Assembly: GCA_022376515.1 (NCBI GenBank)
Contig: WTXI01000043.1
Span: 186,001 to 250,000 of the forward strand
DNA length: 64,000 nt
From: Lactifluus volemus
Taxonomy: Eukaryota; Basidiomycota; Agaricomycetes; Russulales; Russulaceae
Direction: 5' to 3'
Shown here piece by piece: positions 21,103 through 31,264 of the stretch. Position 1 is the first letter of the stretch. Each line of letters starts with the position of its first letter. The notes below the pieces were generated by a model. It made no database searches. It had not been told where the DNA came from and saw only the letters and a list, made by a program, of their open reading frames with translations. The position numbers and the translations under genes were made by a program.

Positions 21103-22152
21103 ATGCTTCCTCCACCACCGCTGCTCACCGACTTGGAAGCTGGGTATGTACAACTCCCGGCAGGTTTACCTGTTACTGTTAAGCCCCCGGCGCCTGGAAG
21201 TGTTGGACTAGACGATCTGGAAGAATATTCAGTCGGTCCATCGCCTCCCCTCGGGGTCAAACTTACTGGGTACAGACTACTCAACATGATTGTTGTACTT
21301 GGGTTTGGCCTTGCCAAGTTTATCTTGTCATTACAAGGCCTGTCCGTCGCACCGGCTGGATTGGAATGGGTTGCGGGATCGGCATTGGCAGCACTGTGAG
21401 GCAGTGATCCCTCGATCTGGACCAGTGATGACACTGATTTTCAATGACATAGGTTGTATTGGATTGGGCTGTACGAGGCTGTAGAGCCGCCTAAATGGGA
21501 GTGGTTTCTCCACATTGATTGGGCGCCAGCTATTGTTTTTACTTCGAACTGCTTTCTCCGTGGTGGTGAGTATTCAAGGAACTGTTTTCAAATTGGCATT
21601 CGTGTGATTAACTATATGCAGCCCTTCAAGTGTTGGCTTTATTGTTGCAGTACCTCCTGCTCTTCAGCATACCCCTGTATACCACTGGAGTGCTTGCCCT
21701 TTTTTACTGGACATTCTTCTGGTTACGCCAATATAGTGTATCCTACATTATCTTGATAGTTTATGCATTCACGGAAATACCTGTTTTCATGGTGCTCCAT
21801 CATTTTTATTCGGTAAGTTAGGCATCTTTTTGCTTGCCATTTTGATGACTTGAGTTGCAGAGAGTCCCAATGCGGAACCAAAGGTGGTTTTTGCCTTCTA
21901 CCAGAATGTTCTTTCAGATGTATCGTCCTCACTACCCTATACATACACGATACAGTAAGCTTACCTCGGTTTGTGTCTCTCCGAGTTATCACCTCTGATC
22001 TAATATGTGTAGGGCTACTAGGCAAGGCTGGATACATCGTTGGTCTGCTATCTGGCTTTCTTCTAACATGCATATTGCTGCCTATCTTAATGGTTCACAC
22101 TATATATGCTGAAATAACTAGAAATGGCCGGAGTACTACTAGTCGAGTCTGA
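21103..22152 (+). CDS. Multi-pass membrane protein, basidiomycete-type, function unknown
   Basis: Five exons (21103-21395, 21453-21565, 21622-21812, 21861-21954, 22013-22152) splice in phase to 276 aa. A Pro-rich N-terminus leads to GVKLTGYRLLNMIVVLGFGL, a hydrophobic span ending AALLYWIGLYEAVEPPKWEWF across the first junction, and HIDWAPAI. Further spans follow (LQVLALLLQYLLLFSIPLY, FTEIPVFMVLHHF), a basic loop RNQRWFLPSTRMFFQMYRPH, and a last span (GYIVGLLSGFLLTCILLPIL). The YRLLN...WIGLYE pattern is familiar to me from unnamed agaricomycete membrane proteins. I cannot give a function, and the wax-synthase active-site motif is not visible. A relic of the same family lies 2 kb upstream. In copy A only the final bases survive (about 2665). 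Confidence 0.65.
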
Positions 22153-22563
22153 GGGCATGGCTTACCTCAAATCACGATCGATGATATTATTGAAAATAGT
22201 GATTCCCGAGTCTCCGCCAGCTTTACCCTTGACGAACCCAACCGCCAAGGATCATGCTTTTTGTAAATTAGCATCAACACTTACATATACTCGATCACTA
22301 GCATACTTGTTTATGATTCCTGAGCCAATGGTTACTGCCTCTCTCTCGTTTCCTATCTATCTCCCCAACTCTCCAATCTCTTGCAAATTTACAGAAACCT
22401 GTTCGTCGCCGCTCACCTCAGGCTGTCTCCCCATCGTGCTGTGTGTCGTTGCAACCATGGACCCTTTCTTTTTTTCGTCCGTTCCAGTCTGGTCAATCCT
22501 CCAATGCCTACTAGTAGACCAGCATCCTGTTCGCTTAAGTAAGTTCTGAAAATCGCACATTAG
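22153..22563. other. Spacer matching 2680-3137 of copy A
   Basis: Shared with copy A; no gene supported. An open frame (22124-22549) begins inside the membrane-protein gene on another frame and has no recognisable motif. Confidence 0.35.
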
Positions 22564-22893
22564 ATGACGACACCTGAACTGTCCATCCTTGGCCGGTATG
22601 GTTTCGTGGGTGTCCTTGATGATTGGGAACGTAAATGCCCCCCACCCGCTACAATTATGCAGCCCATGACAACCTGGATGGCGCCATCAGTGGAGGTGCA
22701 CGATGACCCTTGCTGCCAGTGGCATTTCCACGGTCATGGCCTCGCATTCAGACACCAGTCAGGTTACAGCTTGGGAATCCTGGAATCCTTCTCTGCTTTA
22801 ATCGAACCGCTCCACGTCGGGGATGGACATCGGGGTGTCGGTAAGAAATTTTTGCTGAGGGACCCCGGGGGCACGGAAGAGGCGTGGGCGTGA
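22564..22893 (+). CDS. Unassigned 109-aa open frame, copy B of 3138-3470
   Basis: Begins MTTPELSILGRYGFVGVLDD and stays in frame with its copy-A counterpart through a local change (DEQEIPCWHRHGHG in A, DDPCCQWHFHGHG in B). No domain recognised. Frame preservation across a three-base net difference is a weak argument for coding. Confidence 0.3.
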   Translation: MTTPELSILGRYGFVGVLDDWERKCPPPATIMQPMTTWMAPSVEVHDDPCCQWHFHGHGLAFRHQSGYSLGILESFSALIEPLHVGDGHRGVGKKFLLRDPGGTEEAWA

Positions 22894-23769
22894 GGAGGCC
22901 GAGAATTCGAGGAACGTCGAGTTGTTTACCGGAAGGGCCAGAGAAACTGCAGCTGCAGGACAGGAGATTAGTGGCTTTTAGAGTGGGCTGAGCCTAAATA
23001 GGGTCGGTTTCCAGGTTTAGCGTACGTACCCAGCAGCGCACAGTCCAATGCGGTGAGAGAACAGGGAGTAGGTACAGTAGCATGAAGGAGTCAGGTCCAG
23101 CACTTAGTGCGAAGCGCCGCAACCCGATATTGGAAGAGAAGACCGTTACAAAGATGAGGCAAGCCTCAGAGTCCTTCAATATCTGCATAGGGTCAAAGAC
23201 AAACTATGCCATTTGTCTTCATTGATATGACACAACCACCAACTGGATGCTTACTATTCAAAAATGGTTCGATACGGACCTTATGCTGGAAGACAGATAA
23301 CTAGGAAACCTAGATTAACAGACATTGATGGGCGCCAACGCGAGGTGAAGTCGGAAAAAGTGTCATTTAAGTTTTGTACTAAGTGATACGTTCCGAATCA
23401 GCTGACACAGGAAGCACATTTCTCTCGAATAGGAAACAAATCAAAAACATGTGAACTCCGATCATTGTTTGCTCGCAGAAAGTCTTCCCGTTCTCGCAAA
23501 TTCAGATAGAGTCCAATGACGGTGTGGGACCGGGTGCTATACGTATGAATCAGTTTTATTATGTTCCCACAGGTATATAAATGATCAAGAACTCGAAGGT
23601 CCAAATCGAGACACAGCGACAAGGGGCCACAGCACAATTCAGTCAGCGCCCGGAAAGAACCCATAGCCCAATAGCAAAGGCAAATTCTGCAAAGGCACGG
23701 TCAAATTACGACCGCATTGATTGCTTTGCAAGCAAGGTAACTGAGAAAGGGAAAGGGCACAGACAACTC
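22894..23769. other. Spacer downstream of kinase copy B
   Basis: Nearly identical to 3471-4411 with small indels, including loss of about 40 bases near 23258. Nothing else seen. Confidence 0.4.
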
Positions 23770-25731
23770 TTAAACGGACTTGGGAGGCTGCAAATCAACG
23801 TCAACAGCATAGCGACCACTCATACTAAGCACAGTCGCTAAGCCACGATGAACCTCGGCATAATACTCCCCGAATGGGAACCGCTCTCCGTCAATTGCTA
23901 AATTGCCTTCTTCCTGAAGAGGCCTGACGCGGTACGCGCTTGTCTTCAAGTAGTGTGCCTGCCAAAGAATGAAACAGTGATTACGCAGAGATTAAGAACC
24001 AAAGGAAACCGACGTTATTCTGCCAGAACGTGGCACCTTTTTCTGCACCGTCGATGCTCTTCAACATTTCGGTGCGAGATTGCTAACAAAAAAACAAATA
24101 GAGGGAGAGGTGAATTCGGCATGTACCAGAGAAACGAAACACCAAGCTCACCGTCCCCCGAATGAAAAGATCAACCATGCCATCATTAGGCACGGAGACG
24201 GGAAACTGCATCAGATCACTAAGGGGAGAGACAACCGTGTCACAAGTTTTGGTATATGTTTGAGAAAGGCCAGAGGAAACTTGTATTTACCGGCTCACAT
24301 ATGGACCTTTTCCGGCATACAAGTAGAGGATGGGATCCTCAAAGGTGGTCCATCCTTCGGTATCGTTTGCGTATCGCAACGGGGGAAGAGCTGTCATGTT
24401 TTCTGGTAGCTCTTCAAGTTGTGGTGCTTCGTAATGCGGTGCTGAACTCGTGTATTCTTGCAAGGCCTCGAGCATCGCGGATTTATCCGCCATTCCAGTC
24501 TTGACGGAGATACTGAAACGGTACGCTTTAGGCATCAGAACTGGAGGGAGGGTCGGACGCTCAGCCGTTCGACGTTCATAGGAAAAGGACAGGACATACG
24601 TCTCCGCAGATAGCCGTACATGAATCGGTGACTTCCCATCCAGCGTAAGTGTTCGGTATTTAAGGGCAAATCTGCCATGAGCCCGACGGATTGGCCCAGG
24701 AAAGACAAACTGCGTTTTCCGGATTGAAGAATCGAAAGCACGTCGATGGACATCGGTCTCCCCTTGATAACATTGAGAGCAGCCGCCGCGACGTCCTGAC
24801 CATCCTAAATAAAAATTTGAGTGAGATAGTAAAAGTGTAGCTCAAGCGTTCAAACCTTAATGCCCAAGAGGTTCAGGGACATGCCGTTGCCAGACCCTGC
24901 GGGGATGGGTGCGATAGGAATCCTGAGTGCCTTTAATGGCTCCTTGTGTTGTGCGAAACCATTGATGAGTTCGTGCAGTATGCCGTCTCCAGAGACGGAG
25001 ACAACTACGTCAATTTCATCTGGTGAGATCTCTGAAGCAATCTTCAGAGCATGGCCGCTGTGTTCTGTGCCTATCGAGGACTTTAGGCGAGAAACCACAC
25101 AACAGCATGAACATACTTACGCACGACCTTGTATGCGCAACGCGCAGCATCGAGAATAGGTTCCACCTTGTGCTTAAACAGGGACATCGCCTTTCCCTAC
25201 AGTATGGTCCATTTTGGAAATCTATCTTATTAAGGTCGGCGCAAGAATTGATGGATGACTCACGAGACCTCCATAAGGGTTTATGACCACAAGAAGGCGC
25301 CGCTGGGTCTTGACACCTTCGAACGTTGTTTATTCGTGGGAAACATGACGTATCGCCCGCAAACACACCTTTATAGGCGGCATTCATTGCGCCCCGCACC
25401 CAATCATCTGCAGCGGAACTCGAATCGTCACCTTGGAAGGATCCTGAAACATTTACAAGTTTTAGACCCCAACCAGTCCTTCGTAGTACGTGCACTTCGA
25501 TGACTAGACCGGATTTGCTAACCCAGATTACATGGGACAAGGGGACATGTATCTTTGGTTTACCTTGTTGCGCGTGTCTGAGACAAGACAAGAAGTGAGA
25601 GGGATACACGTACTTTTCGCCGAGTCTCTGATGAAGAAAGAACTGTCATCATAAATAAATTGAACTCGTTGCCGTACCTTCCCGGACGTCAGCTCGATCT
25701 CGTGTGAGACGGCCGTCACAGTTGAAGACAT
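23770..25731 (-). CDS. Sphingoid long-chain-base kinase, copy B
   Basis: Second intact copy of the lipid kinase at 4412-6373, with the same ten-exon layout, the same gene length (1962 bases) and all splice sites kept. It also encodes 484 aa. The catalytic VVSVSGDGILHELINGF, IPAGSGNGMSL and GNLAIDGERFPF segments are unchanged. Differences seen include A to V and V to I near the N-terminus, IKVHVLRRTSWG to IEVHVLRRTGWG, LPLDTEHL to LPLNTEHL, ETLQ to EALQ, FIRGK to FIRGT, and QPHKSV to QPPKSV. No stop or frameshift. The unusual NPYGGLGKA is shared with copy A, so it predates the duplication. Which copy is expressed cannot be told from sequence. Confidence 0.9.
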
Positions 25732-26359
25732 GTTACAGCTGTTTGCAATTCAATAGACCAGATTTTGTCGCGCTCCCTTCATAATTTTTGTTTACATTCG
25801 CCGCTGGTACAAACAAACTATGCCAAATATGGGTTACTCAACTCGCCACATTTAGAAACACGTGTTATTCAGCATATCGTATTTGGCAGATCTGTATTAT
25901 TCAGCACACCGTATTTGGCATAGTCAACACGGCCTCTCGGGCTGGATTTCGGTGATCCTGAAATCAAAGCCTTTCTTTCATTTGTTTGAACCCGACGCTG
26001 ATGGGGGAAGTGGCGAGAGGTCCACTGAATGCGTAGAGACTGAGCCGAGGGGGTAGGTTATTATCTGCTGCGGACTCACGAGGCGTCTACGAAGACTCGA
26101 CTCAGAGCGAATCTGCTCGCTGAGCATCCACAGACAAACCTCCATCGGACGCGTTTGAGAAGAGTTTAAAAAATAACCCCTGTCATTTTGGTTGCATGTC
26201 GTTTCATTAGAGTCTTCAAGCATCTTCCGACAGCTTAAATAAATAATACGGGTAGTATGCACAGTCCATCGCGAAATTTAGAAAAGAGTTGCCACAAAAA
26301 TGTGCAGAAATCGTCCAGGCCAGGGGAGGCCCGAGGACATATATCTAGAGCTAAGGAGA
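25732..26359. other. Spacer between kinase copy B and DUF6535 pseudogene
   Basis: Equivalent of 6374-7201 without the 199-base insertion of copy A. Holds the small inverted-repeat element at 25818-25923. No gene. Confidence 0.5.
25818..25923. mobile_element. MITE-like inverted-repeat element, copy B
   Basis: Same element as 6450-6555. Here the right end reads CGTATTTGGCATAG, a better inverse match to the left CTATGCCAAATATG than in copy A. Confidence 0.5.
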
Positions 26360-29100
26360 TCATGCCTCGCTGACAGGTGCCCGTAACTGGGAGATGACCT
26401 CTAACACCCTCTTCGCAAACCTTAGGCGCTCACCCAAAGAATACCGCAGGACATCGCGAAGCCTGTCCACTGCCTCGTCGATATGTGGACCCGTCTGCCC
26501 TTCAAGCATATTGCCGAGTAGTCTCAAGAGACAAACCTGGAAGTCCTCTGGACAATCGAAATCGGCGTCGAGAGGAATATCAAGTTCGGGGAGTCGCATC
26601 GTGAGGTCGAAAGCAACGTTGAGGATAACTTTCTGCGTCCCGTGTGAATCTTTGCACTTCTCCCAGTCGTATGTGATACTCTTGAAAGGGCCAATGTAGA
26701 GATCATGCTGAGAAACTTCCAACGTAGACGTGGGTAGCACTTTCCCGAGGGTGATGAAAAATAGCTCGACGGCAACGCCAAGGCCACCGCCATCGCGTAA
26801 GTCTTGCCAACGAGCGAGTTGACTCTCCATTATGAGCCCGTGATTGTACCGATCTTTGACCTTCACCAGGGATTTCAGACTTTCCAGCGTCCCGTGGTGT
26901 TCTCTAGCGTTCCGCGACTGTACAATATCGCGCAATTTGGGGGCAATCGAACATAACCCTCGAAGGTGCTGCCATGGTAATACAGATAGTGGTGTGGGCA
27001 AAATGGAGAGGAAATGAGAAGTTTCGCCAAAACTGGGTGGTTCTGCGTCTGAAAGAATATTGTCGAACTGAATACCGGGTAATTGAGAAATTCGCTTCTC
27101 AGTGACACCATTAGGTCCAGCGCGCCACAAATGATTGATCCATCTTCGATGCCGTAAATTCACGGATCTTTTCGAACTTGGCTACGTCATGAAGGACTTT
27201 GGTGATGTCTCCAAACCAGCCTAGATGGGAATTTCCACGGAAAATAAGTTCGGCGGTAGTTTCGACACATGCGCGTGTACGTTGATGCCATTGTTTATGG
27301 TCGGAAAAGTGGCCAGGGTCATTGCATGTCCCCAACAGGTAGCCCACACGCTTGCTGAGCTCGTGCATGCCTTGGTCTGGTTTCATCGACCGAAGCTTGG
27401 GGGAAGATCCTGAGTAATGGGAAGAACCTGTGTGACGATGACGATTGGCTCCTCGAACTCCGACGAAGCGCAAGATAGGATTGAGCCAGTTGTGAATAGT
27501 GCTGGACGGTGGAGTGGGTGTACTGAGACTATTATTCTTGATTCCGCTCTTCTCCTCTTCTATGCGATCAGTGACACTCTGTCACACGTCTACACCCCAT
27601 TCCGTATTGAAAGAACCAGGGATTGCCATGGCAAATGATTCTATTTCGGTGTTGTTTGTCATGCTCTTGACTAGCCATGAGATTGCCCTTTCATCTCGCC
27701 CCATGCGCGCATCTGTCTTTTCCATTGCGAGTTCCATCTGTCCTGTTGCCATGTTCGTGCTCAATGGTTTCGATTGTCCGGTTCGATCCTTGTAACGGTG
27801 TGCACGCAGCTTTTGGGTCAAATACCAGATCAGTTCTGAGAACGAATTCTGGTACGGTGATTGCGGGTTAAGTACGGGTGAAAGCATCGTGAAGACGTAG
27901 AACAAGCCAGTGATACCGATAGGAATAATTGTGTACGCAGCAACGGTCGTATTGAGGTTCAGGTTGAAGTCAACAAGACCAACGAGGAATAGGAAGAGCG
28001 AGATGTGCAGTAGAGCAGGTACAGCCTCCGCTAGAGCACGGAAGTACCAACGCTCGGATCCCTCATGCAGATATTGTCGAAGGCGCACATATAATTGCGC
28101 ACCCACTGCCGGACGAGTAGTGCAAGGAGTGCAGCAGAGAGACTGGAGACGAGCGACATGAACCAGAAAGCGTTCACACGAATGTCAGATGGCAGTAGCT
28201 CAAAAGTAGGGAAGGGTGGTGGAGGAGTGAGAGGAATGACGACCTGTGGAGCGATGGAAGAAATTTGTTGGGAGATCTGTGCGAGCATTGCTACGCCTTG
28301 TTGCATATAATACGCTGTTTGATCGGCAGGGTTTGGTCGTAGGCTCTGAACGCTATTGACGATAAACCCGGTGATGGCTGCAGAGAACAAACCACCCTAT
28401 GGGATGGCGAATGAATATGCGATAGAGACGGGGATAATGCTATTAACGAACGAATAGGAAAACACCCTCCATGTGGTCACTGAGTGTTTGGATATTAGCT
28501 TCATCACGCCTTTTCGTTTCCGTTTCATAAAGGGCCCAAAGTGTATTGGCGTTGTCACTGAAGTCATTCTGTACTGGGCGTTCTCGGATAAGGCTAGATG
28601 AGTTATCAGTCACTGGGACTTTTCACCGCATCGGATCATCAAGAACTCCCGTGATGGAAAATGGTATACACACTGTGATTGGCGTGCCCGGAATTTGCCT
28701 GGTTGGCTGGCAGGGTGTCCTCATGGTTAACATGCCCAGACGAGGAGATGCCGCTTCTTCCCTCGCCTAGCATTTGAAGAAATATCAGAGTGTGACTCTG
28801 AGACCAACGGAAAGGGGTACAGGGAAAATGATGGACTTACCTGGAATTGACATTGTTCCTACCTGGGCTTCTACGTCGATGTCCATAACAGCAGCGCTTG
28901 GCGGTGCGAGAGGACGCGAGTCTTCTACATCAGATTTGCTTGTTTCCATCCTGTGACTTCCGCTCCCTCCTACATCACCTTTCGTTGTAGTCAGTAAGTG
29001 GTGAGAGAAAGAGTGGAGATAGGACGAACTAGGAGGGGAAGAAGTGGTTTTCTTCTGCTGAGCTTCGGGGTTCCTGAAACGTTTGGTAGATTTGAGCGTC
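26360..29100 (-). pseudogene. DUF6535 gene, broken copy B
   Basis: Colinear with the intact 7202-10335 gene but disrupted at four or more points. The initiator ATG of copy A is ACG here (29098-29100). A 37-base deletion around 28085 removes one of two TCGAAGGCG repeats plus the sequence between and shifts the frame. Codon TGG after GVDV is TGA (27582-27584). About 355 bases of the central region are missing around 27112. The remaining pieces (28031-28390, 27582-28106, 27111-27473, 26360-27163) keep strong similarity to the family, so inactivation is recent. Confidence 0.85.
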
Positions 29101-29866
29101 GATGTCAGACTAGCAAATGCAAAGTTGAAGGACCAGGTTTATGGTGGAAGTAGGAGTCAGAAGAGGTGAATTGGGGTGCAACACCAGCACAGCTTCACAT
29201 CATGAGGGATTCATGAGGCTTGCGTGAGGTCGGCACGTCGGCATGTCCAGATCGTCAGTGAACAAACAGCATCGTGTTGAGACCGACCACTGGCAGTCAT
29301 TCGTCTCAGACATTCACTTCCCACATCACCTTTTTGATGTGGTTAGTGAAGGTGAGAGCAAGGGTCGTCATAAGGTACACCTGGAGGAGAAATGATGACC
29401 TTGCGGTTGGGTTTCGAGTTCGGACTATATATGAGAATAGAAAGTGTGCGACAATGGATTTAGAGCATATAAAACTCAATCCGAAGCTATGAATGGCCAG
29501 AACCGTACTCGAAAATCACGTGAGTCATTTCCAAGCGAGGAAGGTATTACATAATTTCGCTGGAAGTCACTCCCGGATCGTTCAAGTTGTTGACATACTG
29601 AATGGCTAGATTGAGAAGAGGAAATACTGATAGAACAGTTGGTGGCATAATTACAAGCTATATGTGCATAGAGGTCGTCCTACATACACAGAGTCTGGGT
29701 GGCGATTGAAGTAGAGCAACAGAGTTGTGGGAAAGAAAATGGTCACGTGTGATGATATGCGACATTGCGACTGCGACTCGTTTCCATGATCCTTGGCTTT
29801 CGAGCCTTTTCCTCTTCCACCGCTGAACTCATTCCGCTTATAAAGAACATCCCATAGACTCACAAA
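29101..29866. other. End of copy B and promoter of the phosphatase gene
   Basis: 29318-29570 resembles 20840-20985 (shared words ACATCACCTTTT, GGAGGAGAAATG and GGTATTACATAATTTC), apparently the upstream flank of DUF6535-type genes. A TATAAA lies at 29839-29844, close to the phosphatase ATG. No gene. Confidence 0.4.
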
Positions 29867-31264
29867 ATGACCCGATACGACCCGGATAAATGGATCGCAC
29901 AGCTCATGCGCTGTGAACACCTTCTCGAATCCGACATGAAGATTCTCTGTGACCGCGTCCGCGCAATCCTCGTGGAAGAGTCTAATATCCAACCAGTCTC
30001 AAGTCCTGTCACAATATGTGGTGACATTCATGGCCAGTTCTGGGACCTTCTAGAGCTACTTCGGAAGGGTGGGTCCGTCCCAGAGACGAGTTACATATTT
30101 ATGGCACGTACGTGAAACGCGATGGACTTCCCACCTCACTCATAGTCGTCCCTTCTTAGGGAGATTTTGTCGACCGGGGACATTATAGCCTCGAAACCGT
30201 ATCTCTTCTCTTAGCGCTCAAGGCACGGTGCGTAAACTTGAATTGTCCTCTCATCGTCCTTGACGAGTTTTTGCATCAAGTTATCCCGATAAGATTTCCC
30301 TCCTTCGCGGAAACCATGAGAGTAGACAAATTACCCAAGTCTATGGGTTTTACGGTATGCTTTTCTCAGCCTGCCCATCCCTCCGTTGTCCAACACCTTA
30401 TGAAGAGGAATGTCAGCAAAAGTACGGCAGCGCCTTAGTATGGAAAGCGTGTTGTAACGTCTTCGATTACCTCAACCTTGCTGCGGTACGTGTTCATCCT
30501 TGTCTCATATCCAACTTTCCGTACTATCCTATCCAACAGATCATTGACGGCGAAGTACTCTGCGTTCATGGTGGTTTGTCGCCGGACATTCGCACCCTCG
30601 ACCAAATCCGTGTTCTCTCCAGGGCACAGGAAATTCCCCACGAAGGTGCCTTCTGTGGTGAGTTAGGCTATCCCGCGGGGGATATTATACGTGATGTGCT
30701 AAATACCTGCGTGCCATTGTAGATCTCATGTGGTCTGATCCAGATGATGTCGAGAATTGGGCTGTGAGCCCACGCGGCGCAGGGTGGCTCTTCGGTGGTA
30801 GCGTCACGCGCGAGGTACGGTAACCCTACTCTCATTTTTGTCGTTTATTGAGGATGTATATGCAGTTCAATCATGTTAACTCGCTATCGCTCATCGCACG
30901 CGCCCATCAACTCGTGCAGGAGGGCTATAAATATATGTTTGATGAAGCCCTCGCAACTGTATGGTCTGCGCCGAATTACTGCTACCGGTGCGGCAATATG
31001 GCGGCAATTCTTACTGTTCGTGAGAATGGCACACGTAGCTTTACGGTGTACGGTCCGGCCGAGGAGAATGAGCGTGATACGGCACAACAGCGGACAAGAC
31101 GCGCGGTTCGTCGTCTGTTTTATTTGATGCGGCTATCCCATGCTCATTCAGATTCATTCGAAAGGGAAATATGCCGTATTTTGTGTAGGTCGCAGAGTAT
31201 GTCGTTGCATAGATTTCTCGACACTTTCAGCCAAGCTACCTTGGACTTTTCTTCTGCCATCTGA
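29867..31264 (+). CDS. PP2A-like Ser/Thr phosphatase, PP6/SIT4 type
   Basis: Metal-dependent protein phosphatase catalytic subunit of the PP2A/PP4/PP6 group. PP6/SIT4 acts with SAPS-type subunits in cell-cycle and TOR signalling. Seven exons (29867-30103, 30160-30227, 30281-30354, 30406-30485, 30540-30657, 30723-30814, 30866-31264) total 355 aa. All core motifs are present: [66 protein letters not shown] and [14 protein letters not shown]. The N-terminus DPDKWI and [12 protein letters not shown] favour PP6/SIT4 over PP2A. Two oddities appear. Intron 1 must use a GC donor (ATG followed by GCACGT) to stay in frame. The canonical YFL carboxyl end is replaced by RRLFYL followed by about 44 extra residues to the stop. 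The gene could be functional with a novel tail, or a slowly decaying paralogue. Confidence 0.85.

Larger units (their letters stand above)
19340..29280. repeat. Segmental duplication, copy B
   Basis: Colinear with 869-10500 and in the same orientation. It contains an intact kinase gene (23770-25731), a broken DUF6535 gene (26360-29100), a shorter DUF6535 scrap (20235-20820) and, unlike copy A, a complete membrane-protein gene (21103-22152). The 199-base segment present in copy A near 6590-6800 is missing here. Confidence 0.9.

Noticed and set aside
21103..22152. Wax-synthase-like acyltransferase for the membrane protein
   Set aside because: The span layout is suggestive, but I could not find the family's conserved W-H-Q type active-site motif in any exon.
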